The notes under the pieces: generated by a model
The model's input: the letters and a program-made list of their open reading frames with translations, nothing else
Databases searched by the model: none
Told to the model about the DNA's origin: nothing
Made by a program: the position numbers and the translations under genes
Shown: positions 49,458 through 61,756 of the stretch, piece by piece
How the letters are laid out: each line of letters starts with the position of its first letter
Numbering within the stretch: position 1 is the stretch's first letter
DNA from: Paramecium sonneborni
Lineage: Eukaryota; Ciliophora; Oligohymenophorea; Peniculida; Parameciidae
Reading direction: 5' to 3'
NCBI GenBank assembly: GCA_905182985.1
Contig: CAJJDN010000083.1
Coordinates: 6,007-70,006 of the forward strand
Length of the DNA stretch: 64,000 nucleotides

Positions 49458-51283
49458 ATGGCTTTATTAAAAGACGATACAGCATTTACTCATGTTATAG
49501 CAATAGATTTTGGCACTGGAGCTTCAGGGTATAATATGAGCGTAATAAATTTTAGATTTGGATTAGCTCCAAGAATTTTAGATAAAGAAGGCAAGCCAAG
49601 AATAGAGGTTTTCAATCCATGTGATGATTCAGATGATTAAAAAACTCCAACTGCTATTCTATTTGATAATAATGGTTAATTTATAGAATTTGGATCTTAA
49701 GCACTTTAAAAATATGCAAGTATGCTTGATGATGGTGAAACAGCCCATTTGTTTTAAAATGTATAAAATAATTATAAAATTCTAAGTATAAAATGCATTT
49801 GTATCATATGCATAATTAAGGTAGATCATTAGATAATCGTGAACTACCATTGATGTTGATAATAAAAGAAACCTTAAAATATATAAGCAATAAAGCAATT
49901 TCTAAATTAAAAGAATAGGTAGGTAAAGTTATACCTACCAAAATCAGATGGGTTTTAACAGTTCCAGCTTTATGGAGTGAGGAACATAAATAATTTATGA
50001 GAAAGGCAGCAGTTGAAGCAGGTATAGTTGATCATATAAATTCTCCAAATTTATTACTTTGTTTAGAGCCAGAAGGTGCATCTATTCAATGTAGAGAAGA
50101 TGCTGAATCTACATTAAAAGAATAAATGGCAAATAAGTCAGTTGTGATGGTATTAGATTGTGGAGGTGGTACTGTTGATATAACAGTTCATAAACTATTA
50201 TGCGAGCCAAATGAAAAATTTCTATGTAATGAATTAATACCATCTTCTGGTGGTTGTGAATGGGGATCTAAGTATGTTGATCTGTATTTCGAAGAATTTC
50301 TGAAGGAGTTTTTAGGAGATAAATTATTTAGATCATATTAATAAAATGCTATTGCTCGTTTAGATATTTTAAGAGATTTTGAAATTCTCAAAAGGAAATT
50401 TAAAGGTAATAAGGATGAAAAATGTATGATAAAATTTTCATATATGGGAGAAGAATTAAATACAAATAAATTGTCTTAATTAGTAAAAGAACATAATTAA
50501 AAACATCCTTCAGAATATCAAGTGAAATTAAAAGGTTTATCTAATGTAGAAATTTCTTCAGCTCTAATGGCTTCTTTCTTTTAAACATTATTTGAAAATA
50601 TAAAAAATAAGGTTGCTTAATTATTAGTTCAAGTAGAATAGAAAAAAGAAAAAGTAAACTTTATATTTATGGTTGGAGGTTTTAGTGAATCTCCATTTTT
50701 GAAGTAAGAAATTATAAAAAGATTCGAAAATAATACAATTTAAATTTTGGTACCAAGAAGACCATAAGTTTCAGTAATAAGAGGAGCATGTTTATTTGGT
50801 TTGAGTCCAAGATCAATTACAAGTAGAATAGCAAAGAAAACATATGGAATAAATACATTAACAACATTTGATCCAGAAAGACATCCTATAAAGAAAAAAG
50901 TAATTATTGAAGGAGAAGAATTTAGTGAAGATGTATTTGATGCATTTGTAAGAAAAGGAGATGCTGTTGGGTATTATTATTATAAACATTTTAGATGTGA
51001 TGAAGTTCATACTAAAATATATTGTCCAGTTAGATCTAGATAAACTATAATGAGAATTATCTTCTATGTCACTGAAAAAAGGGAAGTAGAATTTGTAGAT
51101 GAAATAGGTGTATAATAATTAGGAGAATTATGTATTGATATTGGTAAACCATTATAATCTGTTGAGGATAAGACAGTAAAAGTTACTCTTTTATTTGGTA
51201 ATACTTGTATTTATGCAACTGCCACAAATAAAGATGGAACTGAAATTAAAAATTGCGAATTCAAATTTGAATGCGGCCATTGA
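49458..51283 (+). CDS. HSPA12-type Hsp70 family protein
   Basis: An atypical Hsp70 of 599 residues. One 26-nt intron (49761-49786, GTA...AAG) joins the exons in frame. The ATPase core motifs are present: phosphate-1 AIDFGTGASGYNMSV (residues ~15-30), LEPEGASIQCR, phosphate-2 VMVLDCGGGTVDITVH and adenosine-motif FMVGGFSESPFLK. The block VSVIRGACLFGLSPRSI followed by YGINTL is characteristic of the HSPA12 group. The C-terminal half is short and does not look like a classical substrate-binding domain with a lid, and there is no EEVD end, so ordinary Hsp70 chaperone cycling is unlikely. Expected in the cytosol. Start chosen at the first ATG, which precedes the phosphate-binding strand by the usual distance. 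Confidence 0.88.
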
Positions 51284-51372
51284 TCATTTTAATTAATAAA
51301 TGAATAATAATAATATATTTTTTTCCATTAATTACTAAGAGAGTATATTATTAATAAAAAAACGAAAATAAA

Positions 51373-52400
51373 ATGAAATATTTACTTTTATTTCTTACAT
51401 TTTCATTATCTATTTGCATTAAATTAGAACTCTTAGAAGTATTTCATCAATCTATTGATTGGCAAGCCAATTATTAACCAACTTATGAAAAATAAATTAA
51501 AAAATTAGAAAGACAAATATAAATTATGAAAGAATAAAGAAGAGCAAAAAATTAGTAATGCGATCGTATATAAAGAGGATTAGACTTTATTGTAAATGAG
51601 TATATACTTTATGTTAATTAAGAAAGGAAAAAAATGAAAAGTTTACATCATGGTTAACGTCACGTATTGCATAAAATTAAAATAGGGTTGAAAAACTCAA
51701 TTAAATCAAATGCTAAAGTAGTTCTTCATTTTATGAGACTATGAATGAACAAAATAGAGTTATTAAATTAAACTAATTTTTTGTTAGTTGGATTAGTAGA
51801 GATCAGAAATTACTTTAACTATAAGATACATAAGCATTCATTTAAGAAATGTAGATTGATAATGAATTTTAAGATGCATTATTAATTTTATCTGGTATAT
51901 GTAAATCAATCAATTTAAGAATAAATTAGATCATGTAAATTATCACCTTTCAAATAATAGAAAATTGATAGAAGTGAAAGTTCAAGAAGAGATTTTGAAT
52001 AAAATATTTTCAATTTAGAAAAATTATTGAATTAAAATAATGATTTAATGGAATTAAATGAAGTGAGAGTTTAAGACAAATTAACTAAATTTATCTAATA
52101 ATTAGATAAAGAAACTGAACAATTATAAATTCACTATGAATCAATAATGAAAATAATTAATAAAAGTCCTGTTGAAATAACATCAAAATAAAGACTTGAA
52201 TAATGTAAAAAGGATGTATTGAGCATTGATAAATTAATTGAAGCAACATAAGAAGCATTAGAAAGAATTAAAACTTGTGCTCCAAGTGAAGGTATTAAAT
52301 ATTTTTTAATAATTAAGGTTTGGCATTTAAATAAAAGAGAATTTTAAGTTAGATTGCAAAAGAATACTCTTAAGGTGTTGCTAAATTTGAATAAAAATGA
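51373..52400 (+). CDS. Secreted coiled-coil protein, 318 aa
   Basis: Starts with a signal peptide, MKYLLLFLTFSLSICI, followed by long amphipathic helices (YEKQIKKLERQIQIMKEQRR, LTKFIQQLDKETEQLQIHYE, LIEATQEALERIKTCAPSEG). Three introns restore the frame: 51718-51737 (20 nt, ends GAG), then ~25 and ~26 nt ones (GTA...AAG) near 51.90 and 52.30 kb; the spliced length is exactly 319 codons. A small, soluble, secretory coiled-coil protein with a few cysteines is reminiscent of trichocyst matrix proteins of Paramecium, which crystallise in exocytotic organelles. That is an inference from architecture, not from a recognised motif. Confidence 0.7.
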
Positions 52401-53175
52401 ATTTATGAATAAATTCTATAAAAATAGCGAATTGCATTTTTTTATATTGAATATATAAATTAGTAGTATTTAAATTAATCGTTAATGGACACAACCTAAA
52501 GACAAAATTGATATATGAGTAGACTAAGCAAAATAAAAAATTATTGAATGAATGGTCCGAAAAAACTGTTTAGGCATATTTATAGTAATGCAAGAAATAT
52601 GTTGAGGAAATGTATTCAGGAAATTTAATTATAGTTGATGATGGATATAATTAAACTTAAAAAGAATTATTGATTCTTGAAAATTTATTTAAAAGTATAG
52701 TAATTATAATGAAATATAGATTACACAAAAACTAAAGGAGATATATTTAATCAAATTAGATAGGATATTCAATTGCAAGAAAACTATATATGGAGAATTT
52801 ACAATAAAGAGTGTTTAAGTTATTTAGATAATAAATGAAATATTAAAAATATATCAGAAGTATGAAATTTTATGCTGCAAAATATTATAAGTGCAATATT
52901 AAATTAAAAATAGATAGAGATTTCCAAATTAAGTATTCAGCAAATGGAAAAGACTAGCACATAATTAAACAAGACAAGCAATATTGTAATAAGTGAATAG
53001 AAAAACAGATAATGAAATAATGTAAATGCAAAAAGAATATGATTAATTGATAGGATAATTGGAAAATGTGTTGGAGAAAAAGTTAATTGAATTAAAAGTG
53101 GAAGAAGAATAACATAAAGAATTAGTTTTAAGATATGATGATATAGTTGAAAAAAGAACTATTGTAAAGCATTGA
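52401..53175 (+). CDS. Coiled-coil protein, exon limits uncertain
   Basis: The plus strand carries two open segments rich in Lys, Gln, Tyr and Glu: about 52.50-53.0 kb (LLNEWSEKTVQAYLQQCKKY, MENLQQRVFKLFRQQMKYQK) and about 53.0-53.17 kb (QLENVLEKKLIELKVEEEQH), the latter ending at TGA 53173-53175. A TGA near 52.99 kb separates them, so an intron that I could not place is needed there. The start is also unclear, since no ATG precedes the first segment in frame without splicing. It is probably one small coiled-coil gene just downstream of the secreted coiled-coil gene; function unknown. Confidence 0.45.
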
Positions 53176-53216
53176 TTGATTCTATTATTTTATATTTTCT
53201 AATTTAATCATATACT

Positions 53217-54897
53217 ATGCCAATTAGATATGTAGATGTACTAACAGTGGAGTAAGCATTAATAAAAGCTGGAAATGGACATAAATTCTAAATAAGAGCC
53301 ATCATCATAATGAGCTTATAGTATATGGTTGCAGGAATGTTTCACATTGCTATAACGGAATTGTATTTTCATCAAACTCAATATAAATGCATAGACCAAC
53401 AATATAACTTATATTAATGTAGTGAGGTGGAATTTTGCAAATAATATTCTTCAGAAGATATAGACAAAGAAAAAATAACATTTGCATCTCAATTAGGAGA
53501 TATAATATAATTCTTTTAGTTAGTTTGCAATGACAAAATAATAATATTAATTCTCATAACATCTTATTATTTGGGTGGATGTATAGGATCTTTATATTAT
53601 GGAGAGCAAATGGAAATACGATAAGGAAGAAAGTAATATTGATTATTATTAGAGATCGATTATGATTGAAACTTTGGCCTTATTGGGATTTACATGTTGT
53701 TCAACTATATTAATACCAAATGCATATTTGTTGAGTGTAGCATTATTTTTTGCAAATTTCTTTTTGAGAGGATTTTTGAATTCCTCAATGATTTTATTTT
53801 TCGAAATATCATCTGAAAATCTATAGAAATTGAGTCCTTCAATATTATTAACAGCTTATGGAATAGGAACTATTATATCACCAGTTATAATTGAATCATT
53901 TTAATTAAATTGGTAATAAAGTATGTTAATTGTATTTGGTGGACCAGCAGTAATGTTTTCAGTTCTTATTAAATTTATGTAAGAATCACCAAGAATTCTT
54001 GTTATACGAAAGAAATATCATGAAGCAAAGATTGTTCTTTAAATTATCAGTTAATGTAATGGTAGAGAAATGCCAAAAGATTGGATGTTAGAAGAAGAAG
54101 TAAGAGTAAATGAACTTAAAGAAAAAATGCAAGAAATTACTTAATAATTTGGTGTGAGGGAGGTAGCCAAAGGATATAATTTTTCGTAATAATTTGTGTT
54201 TTAATTATAGTTCCATATTTCGTTATAACTCAACCAGAGTTAGAATGTTTTGTCTTCTTTATTTGTATTCAGTAATAATTATAGGATAATTTTAAACTTC
54301 AAAAGAAATAGATGCATTTTCTAGGTTAGATAGATAAAAAACTGAGTTACTATTAGCAACTGTAGCTACTGTAGGATATCTAATCAGTGGTTATGCAGGT
54401 TTAAATTATAATAGAAAAGACGTTTTGAAGATTGTTCTGGGTGTTAGTGCTTTGTTTAATTTTCTATATGCGATTTTCCCTATTTTTCAATTAAGTACAA
54501 ATGCCCTAGCATTGATATCATTTTATGATAGATTCTTACATACTATTGTTATGATGGTTTTAATTATGTGTAGATTAGTTTTGAGTTTTGGATGTGCTTT
54601 TATTAATGTAAAATATTTAATCTAAAATAGATATATGCTTTAGAAGTATTTCCTACATCATTAAGACATTATGGTTTTTCAGGAATGGTTTTCTTAACTG
54701 AATTCTTATTCATCTTTTAAGATACATATGTGATCTTTTGTCATACTTTTGGATTGAATACATCTATTGGTATGTTTTTCTTATTGTTATGTGGAATGCT
54801 GACTCTAAATAAATTAAGAGAAACCTATGATTAACCATTAAAAGAAAATGTTGAAGAAATGAATGATGAATTACTTAATAATGTATATGTTTTATGA
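53217..54897 (+). CDS. SLC22-like MFS transporter
   Basis: A polytopic major-facilitator transporter of the organic-ion (SLC22) type, about 530 residues, in the plasma or an internal membrane. The order is right for the family: TM1 (IIIMSLQYMVAGMFHIAITE), a cysteine-containing extracellular loop (YKCIDQQYNLYQCSEVEFC), TM2 followed by the GSLYYGEQMEIRQGRK loop (MFS motif A position), further TMs, a PRILVIRKKYHEAK intracellular loop, and IYALEVFPTSLRHYGFS, matching the SLC22 motif Y..E.FPT..R..G. Introns: 53633-53654 (22 nt, needs a GAG end), 25 nt near 54.19 kb and 23 nt near 54.61 kb. The substrate is not predictable. Confidence 0.85.
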
Positions 54898-54962
54898 TTT
54901 ATTTAATTTTATCATATTTTAGTTAATATATTATTAAATATTAATAAATTTTATTTAATTAA

Positions 54963-55555
54963 ATGACAGAAAACTCTCAACTTGTATTCTTTTTATTTAA
55001 CATCAATAGATTGCAGAAAATATCATTTTAAAAAATTAAGTTTAAGAATTGAGATTGGAATTACAATAATGGAAATCTCATTTTGAAGAATTATCTATGT
55101 AATACTACAAATTACAATAATTAAAGATTAATCCAGAAGATCTTTTAGAACTTGAAGATTTAAAAGCAAAACGATAAAAATATCTAGAATAAGAATTTCA
55201 ATAGAGTAGTATTATAACTCAATAAAATTAATTAATTTTTAATTTATAATAAGATAATAGAGATATGATAGATAAAATAGATAAATTAGAATAGAAAGCT
55301 AAAAATTATGATTGTTTAAAGTAATAATATTGGAATTTAAAGGAAGCAAGTTAAAAAAAACTTGAAGAATTAGAATTGATTAAATAAAAACCTCCAACTA
55401 TACTTGTCCCAAACCCAGATGTTACTGCACTTTATAGAGAAATAAATCGTTTAAATTCTATTATTTAATAAATGTGCAAGAATTCTATTGATTAAATTTG
55501 TAAGACATCTATAGATTATAAGAGTAAGTAATTAGAAAATGAATCAAAATAATGA
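54963..55555 (+). CDS. Small coiled-coil protein, 188 aa
   Basis: ATG followed after seven codons (MTENSQL) by a 26-nt intron (54984-55009, GTA...TAG), then one frame to TGA 55553-55555; spliced length 189 codons. Almost the whole protein is predicted coiled coil (ILKNQVQELRLELQQWKSHF, LFNLQQDNRDMIDKIDKLEQ-like heptads), interrupted by a Pro-rich hinge (KPPTILVPNPDVTALYREI). No targeting signal. Such small coiled-coil proteins are common in ciliate cytoskeleton and cilia, but no family was recognised. Same strand as the long coiled-coil gene that follows after 54 bases. Confidence 0.75.
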
Positions 55556-55609
55556 TTCTATTAATTACGTGTTTTATAATTGTTTTTAATAATAAATAAA
55601 TAATTTATA

Positions 55610-58600
55610 ATGAATTTTGCTGAGCTAGGAACAAAATTTAAAAAAGATGATAACATAGGATAATAATAAAAGTCTCAAGATGGTTGGGATATTGAAGAAG
55701 ATGATTTTCCTTCTGATCATGGAAGTTAAGATTAGCAACCATAATAATTAAACAAAATTAAATATAATCAAAATTAACTTGAAAAAAAGAACGATTGGGA
55801 AATTGATGATGATATTGATGATTTTAATTAACAAACAGTAGAAGTAAACAAAAAACAAGAATAACATTAAAAAATTTAATAAGATGAATAAAAATCATCA
55901 TTAGAATAAGTAGATATGTGGGGAAAATTTACTAGTACAGTGTAATAAACTTAAACTATTGAAAAACTAATTAAAGAAAGTGCTCCTTAAAAAATTAAAT
56001 AAACCTTTTAAAATATATTCGGCTCATAAACTAGTGCATCAAATAATATTAATAATGTATAGGAACAAAGTTAAAATAGTAAAGTCTTTGCAAGTATTTA
56101 ACAGGTTATTGATATGAAGAAATTACTTGAGTTTGAAAAGTAATCTTTATTATAAAGTAGGTCTGAATTAGAAGATGAAATAAAACTTAGAAGAATCTAA
56201 ACAGAAAATGAATTGTTGCAATAAAAAACAGAGTTAGAAGAAAAAATAAAAGTTTTCACATTAGAGAAAGAATAATTCAATTAATAATTAAAGGAAACTA
56301 AATAATTATTTAAATTGTCTGAACTTATAGATCCTCATGATAATCAATAAGAAATTATAAATAAATTAACTAAAGAAAATGAAAATCTAAATAATGATAT
56401 AACTAAATTGATAGATACTTAAGAAAAATAAATTAATGATTATGAAGATAATATTGAACAGATGTAATAAGAAATTGAGTATTACAAAAATCAGTTCATA
56501 TAATATTAATCAAAATATAAAAATGTTAAAGAAAAGATTATGAATGAGATTCCAAAAATATAAAACTAATTAAGAACTATTTAAAAATAAGAGTTTAAAA
56601 AATTAGTTATAAATCATATTGCATAATTTAATAACTATTTTAGTGTAAAATAGTAAGATTTAATATAAATTGCAAAATAAACAACCTCTAACTAACTTAA
56701 ATAAATTAGTAATCTAAAAGAAGATAATATTTAATTAATGTAGAAAGTTGAAGAATTAGATGAATTAAAGGAAGAACATTAATCAAGTTTATATATAATA
56801 AAATAGTTGAGAATATCTGAAGATAAATTAATTGAAGAAAATGAAAGAATTCAGAATGAGAATTAGGAAAAGGAGAATCAGATATAAGAATATTAAGATT
56901 AATGGATTATTTTGAAAAAAGAATTTGATAAAGAGAAATAGGAGTTAATTTAATAGATTATATAATTATAAGAGGAAATAGATTAGATGAAAAGAAATTA
57001 GGAGAATTATGTTGAAAAATCAAATATGATAAAATTAGAATAGTATGTAGAACTTATTCAAGAGGAAAAGAAAGCTGTACTTTGTAATTTAGAAAACAAA
57101 GAAACATAAATATTAGTTCTAGAGTAATAAATTTAAGATTTGAATGAAGAATTAAATAAGAAATAGAAAAATGATGGTAATGAGATATGGAAATAAGAGG
57201 ATTAAGGATGGGAATTGGATGATTCTTTTTAAAGAAAATATGATGAATGTATTTTATGAATTAATAAAATAGTGGAGTTATAAATGATTTAATATCGAAA
57301 TGAAAATCATGAATTAAAATATCAATTAAAAGAAATGGAAGTTCGTATGTTATAGTAATAACATAAATAGGATGCTCAAGTTGAATAGATGCATTAATTA
57401 TAGATATGTTTAGTAGATACAGAATATTAGAAAAACTTTTAAAATGCTGTTTAGTAATAATAATTGAATAAATATTTAAGATAAGAAAGAATATAGGAAT
57501 TAGAAGAATAAATTTCAATTGAAAAAAGAAAGATTTCGGATGAAGAAGAGAAAGTTAGTGAATAAAATTAATAGGTAGATGAAGATTCTTAAAGAGCTAT
57601 AAATGAATTAAGATAAATTGATTATGAAGAAAATGCAGCATAAAGAGAAGATGGAGCTTGGGAATTTGAAGATAGTCTTAATGTTGATATTTAAGAAGTA
57701 TTATTTAAATTAATTATTTTAGTAAGAAAACGTTGGTGAATATTAAAATATATTATTAAATCAAGGATAAAATATTAATTAATAAGATTATGAAAAATAA
57801 GTAGATGAAAGTTCTGATTTCTAAGATGAAATATAACAAAATGATTAATATTAATAATAAGATCAAAATGAATAATCAGATAATTATCAATAAAATGATT
57901 TATCATAAGAAGAAGCTCTAAATAGAGATTAAGAAATGTAATAAGATGTAGAAAAAGATTCAGAAATTCTATCTGAAAGAGAAGCATTATTATAAAACTA
58001 AGAAGAAGAAGAAGATGATGAAAATTATGTAAAAATTTAAGATCATATGGAAAGTTAAGATTTTAATATAAATTAAAAATAACAATAAAATGATACATCT
58101 TAAGATTAAGAATAATAATAAAAATAAGATGATGATGAATCAATTAATGAGTCATAAAATGATCAAAATGAAGATGCTTAAGAAATATATGAAAATTAAA
58201 ATGATTTAAATTATCAAAATATAGAATATAAGAATTAGGAATAAAAGAAAATAAATGAAATAAGTGAAGAATAAAAAGATAGTTAAAATTCTCAAGTAGA
58301 TTCTTAAAATTTTAATGATGAATACGAAAGTGAAAATGAAGATCAAAATTAATAATGCTATTAAGATTAAAATTATAATCTCGAATCATCAAATGATTAA
58401 AATCAATTTTAAGATGATGAAATTGATGGAGAAAATAAAGAAAATTATAATGATGAATAAGGTAATTAAGAAGAAAATCAATATAGTGAAAATTAAGATG
58501 AGGAATAATTTAATGGAGTTGAAGATATTAATAAAACTGATCATGAAAATTAAAATAATGATTAAGAATAAAAATAAGAATCTGAATAGAATTAGGATAT

Positions 58601-59879
58601 TTATCAAGATGATGATAAAGAAAATTAATAAGAAGAAGATTTGAATTAATCCGATTAAAATTAGGATTAATTTTATTAAGATGAATAAAATATAGGGAAT
58701 AAATCAAATGAGTTATAAAATTCAGAAATAGAATAATTAAAAAGTTAAGAATAATCATTAGAAAAAGATCAAGAATATTAGGATAATTAAGATCAATCCT
58801 TCTAATATATTGGTATTGATGTAAAAATGGATAATTTAGAATATTAATAATAAATTAATCATTAATAAGAAGAAAAATAAACAGAAAATATGAATTCACA
58901 CTAATAATAGTTCGATATGGACAAACCAGATGAAAATTTTAATAACAAATTGGATGTTTAAGAGAGCAACAACTAAGAAGATTCTAATTAAAATATAGAA
59001 GTTGAAATAGATGACTAAATTAATAAAGAATAAGAGTAGATAGAACTAGAATATTAGATTGTACTTGAACCGATTTAAAATTTAAATGTTGATAATCAAA
59101 TTAATGAGTAAAACTTAGGAGATTTTAATATTGAGGATGCAAATAATGAAAATAATAAATTTGAGGATCAGCTTAAAATAGTTATAAATACTTCTAATTA
59201 ATTAGAAAAAAATTACAATATTGATTTTAATTCTCAAAGAAATATTCCATCTTAAGAAGATTTATCTCCTTCATATTAAAATGAAGGTGTTTAAGAATAG
59301 ATCTCAAAACCACCTATATTTTCAGAAGAAAAATCTTAGGAAAAGGCTATTTGTGATTAAGAATAAGGAATTTAAATTATTCAAACACCTTAAGAAGTTG
59401 ATTTCAATATAAAAAAAATATAAATTGAAAATGAAGATATTAAAGTAGAATAAATTAGTAATAATGTTGAAATTGCAGATGAAGAATAAGGAAATTAATG
59501 GGATGTAGAAGATGATATTGATTTTGATAATGAAATTGATAATTAATAAAATCAAGTAATTTAGGAGAATAAATAAGAAATTGTTTAAATGAAAATCAAT
59601 AACTCATAATTTAGTTAATAATAAAATTAATAAGAAAAAGAGAGAAACATTTAAGAACCAGTTTAAGATTAATAATTTGAAGAATAAACTCCTGATGTGT
59701 AATTTGATGATAATGAAGATAATTAGGAAGAATAAATTAATACATAAATTCCGAATATAAAAAGACTCAGTTAAGAACAATTGTAAATGGATGATGAATT
59801 AGAAGAAATAGATCCATGGGCTGAATAATAAGGAATAGGGGAAAATAAAGAATCAGGTTGGGATTTAGATGATATATGA
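55610..59879 (+). CDS. Long coiled-coil protein with repeated acidic-tryptophan motifs
   Basis: 1,414 residues with one 25-nt intron (57698-57722, GTA...TAG). Residues ~1-120 are disordered and hold two Trp motifs, DGWDIEEDDFPSD and NDWEIDDDIDDF. A long coiled coil runs from ~170 to ~660 (ELLQQKTELEEKIKVFTLEK and similar heptads). It is followed by QGWELDDSFQ and GAWEFEDSLNVD, then ~500 residues almost entirely of Asp, Glu, Asn and Gln, then WDVEDDIDFDNEID, DPWAEQQG and the exact C-terminus SGWDLDDI. Short acidic peptides around a single Trp are typical ligands for adaptor ear domains and for kinesin light chain. I infer a trafficking or motor-adaptor scaffold. The family is not recognised. 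Confidence 0.8.
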
Positions 59880-59900
59880 TTATTGTTAAATATATATTAA

Positions 59901-60257
59901 ATGTTTATAATTGATACTCAAAAATACAATCCTAAAGCTAAAAAAGTAAATAATGTTCCAGATGATAAAAATAATGCTGAAAAAAATCCAATAGCCAATT
60001 CTTTTGATAAAATTCTTTGCTCTTTTTATTTAGTAAATTAATAACTATCATTATTATAAATGAGTGCTTACATCACAAAATCTGATAAAAAACAAAACCC
60101 AATAAATGTAAGAACAATTGATAAATTACTATAGTGTTTAGGATCTATTGGAGGTTAGTAAGCAGAATATACCATCAATATTAATTATTAATTTATTATA
60201 TTTTATTTTATAGTTAATAATTCAAATTTGAATGAGTTTTGTAAACGATTTAGATGA
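59901..60257 (+). CDS. Possible small protein upstream of POC5
   Basis: An ATG opens 118 codons to TGA 60255-60257. The first ~85 residues are protein-like (FIIDTQKYNPKAKKVNNVPD, LCSFYLVNQQLSLLQMSAYI, VRTIDKLLQCLGSIGG). The tail after GGQQAEY is generic AT-rich sequence that overlaps the POC5 start by 26 bases, so the real end is probably earlier, through an unplaced intron. No motif is recognised. Confidence 0.4.
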
Positions 60258-61726
60258 TCTCTGTGATTTTAGTAAATTAAGTCAAAAGTGGAAATAAACA
60301 AAAAATGAATAAGTTAAATAACCTTCTCCAAGTCCTTCAAAAACTGAATCAGATATTACTTCAAGCAAATGTGTGACTAATCCATGGAATAAAGGTTTAA
60401 TTGTTAAATTATTTTAGAAAATTATGTACCAAATAATGAAGAAGCAAAAAAAAATATTAGTAAAACTAGAAATCATGCTCCTCAAATTATTGATGAGGAT
60501 ACCGAATAATTTAAAATAAGATTAGAACATATATTAAATGTATTTAAGACAGAAGCTACAAGTGAATTTATGACTATGAAAAGATCTATGTTGGAAGATT
60601 AAAAATAAACTATTAAATAAGACACTGAAAAATATTTGTAAATGTATGAATTAAAAAATAATGAATTATAACAAACTAAAGAATAATTGGCTGAATAAAT
60701 GAGAATTTGTAATTAAATTACAGAAAGATCAGAAAAAATAGCTTAATATTGTGGTAAAATGAAAAATAATAAGAGAAGATAAACTGTTTTATCAAATGTT
60801 TTAAAGGGCTTAAAGTAGTATTCAAAATATTCTTAGAAAAAAAAAAATGTAAGAAATAAAATCTATTATAGAATTAAAAAAAAGCTACTAAACATTATAA
60901 ATTATATTTATAAAGATGGATATATAATTTATGGAAAAATTAATTCAATATTCAAATTAGAATTAATTAAGCTGAAAAATTGAAATTGACACATTAAAAT
61001 GATGTTGATTTATTGATGGCTAAGTTTTAAAAGGAATAATAATTATTAGAATAGAAATTGTTTGAAGCTACATCTTAATTGGATGAAGCTAATAAAATTA
61101 AACTTTCAATGTAAGAAAATTTAAAGAGAGCATTTATGAGAGGAGTTTGTGCTTTAAATTTTGAAGCTATGAATGTTTTAAATGGATCATCTCAATAAAT
61201 GGAATTAGATTCTTTAGCCACTAATTTATTAATGAATCCCTATTAATAATCAAATACTTAGTAATAATAATCAAATATTCATCAACCTTAATAATTTAAT
61301 TAATTAAATGATACATTAAATTTAAATGAAAGTAAAGATTAATGGCAGAGATAACATTCCCCTCCTAAAAACATTATTTACCATTAATAAAATAGATTAG
61401 AAACTAATGATCATCGTTGGAAAGATGCTCCAATAGTTGGAATGAAATAGTTATCAGAAATAACTGAAAATTAGAGCATAAATATGTCTATATCAAAATT
61501 AGTTTAATAAGGTAATACTTAAATTTACTTAGATGATTTATAGTTTGATAAAGATGATGAATAAAATGAAGGAAAGGTAATCAAAGTAACTTTTGACAAT
61601 CCAACAACAATCCACACATAATCGTAATCTATTAAAAAGTAACCAGTCTAAACCAAATAACCATAAACTAAATAACCAACCAAATAGAATACAATAACTA
61701 ATTCATCAACATTTAAGAAAAAATGA
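60232..61726 (+). CDS. POC5: POC5 centriolar protein homologue
   Basis: POC5 is a centrin-binding protein of the inner scaffold of centrioles and basal bodies, needed for centriole elongation. Two 23-nt introns (60395-60417 and 60849-60871, both GTA/GTT...TAG) give a 482-residue protein with exact frame. The family signature FMRGVCALNFEAMNVL lies near residue 285, matching the highly conserved FMRGVCALNxEAM box of POC5. It is preceded by a coiled coil and a helical Trp region (LKGLKQYSKYSQKKK, YLQRWIYNLW) where centrin-binding repeats sit in other species. The N-terminus (MSFVNDLDDLCDFSKLSQKW) and the Gln-rich C-terminus are poorly conserved. A ciliate with thousands of basal bodies is expected to need this gene. 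Confidence 0.87.
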
Positions 61727-61756
61727 ATTTATTAATTATTTTACAATTATTAATCA

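Noticed and set aside
58315..58758. Overlapping open frames on both strands inside the D/E/N/Q-rich region
   Set aside because: They are shadows of the low-complexity acidic segment of the long coiled-coil gene; the residues (Ile/Lys/Met/Asn on plus, Ile/Phe/Leu on minus) follow from its codon composition.
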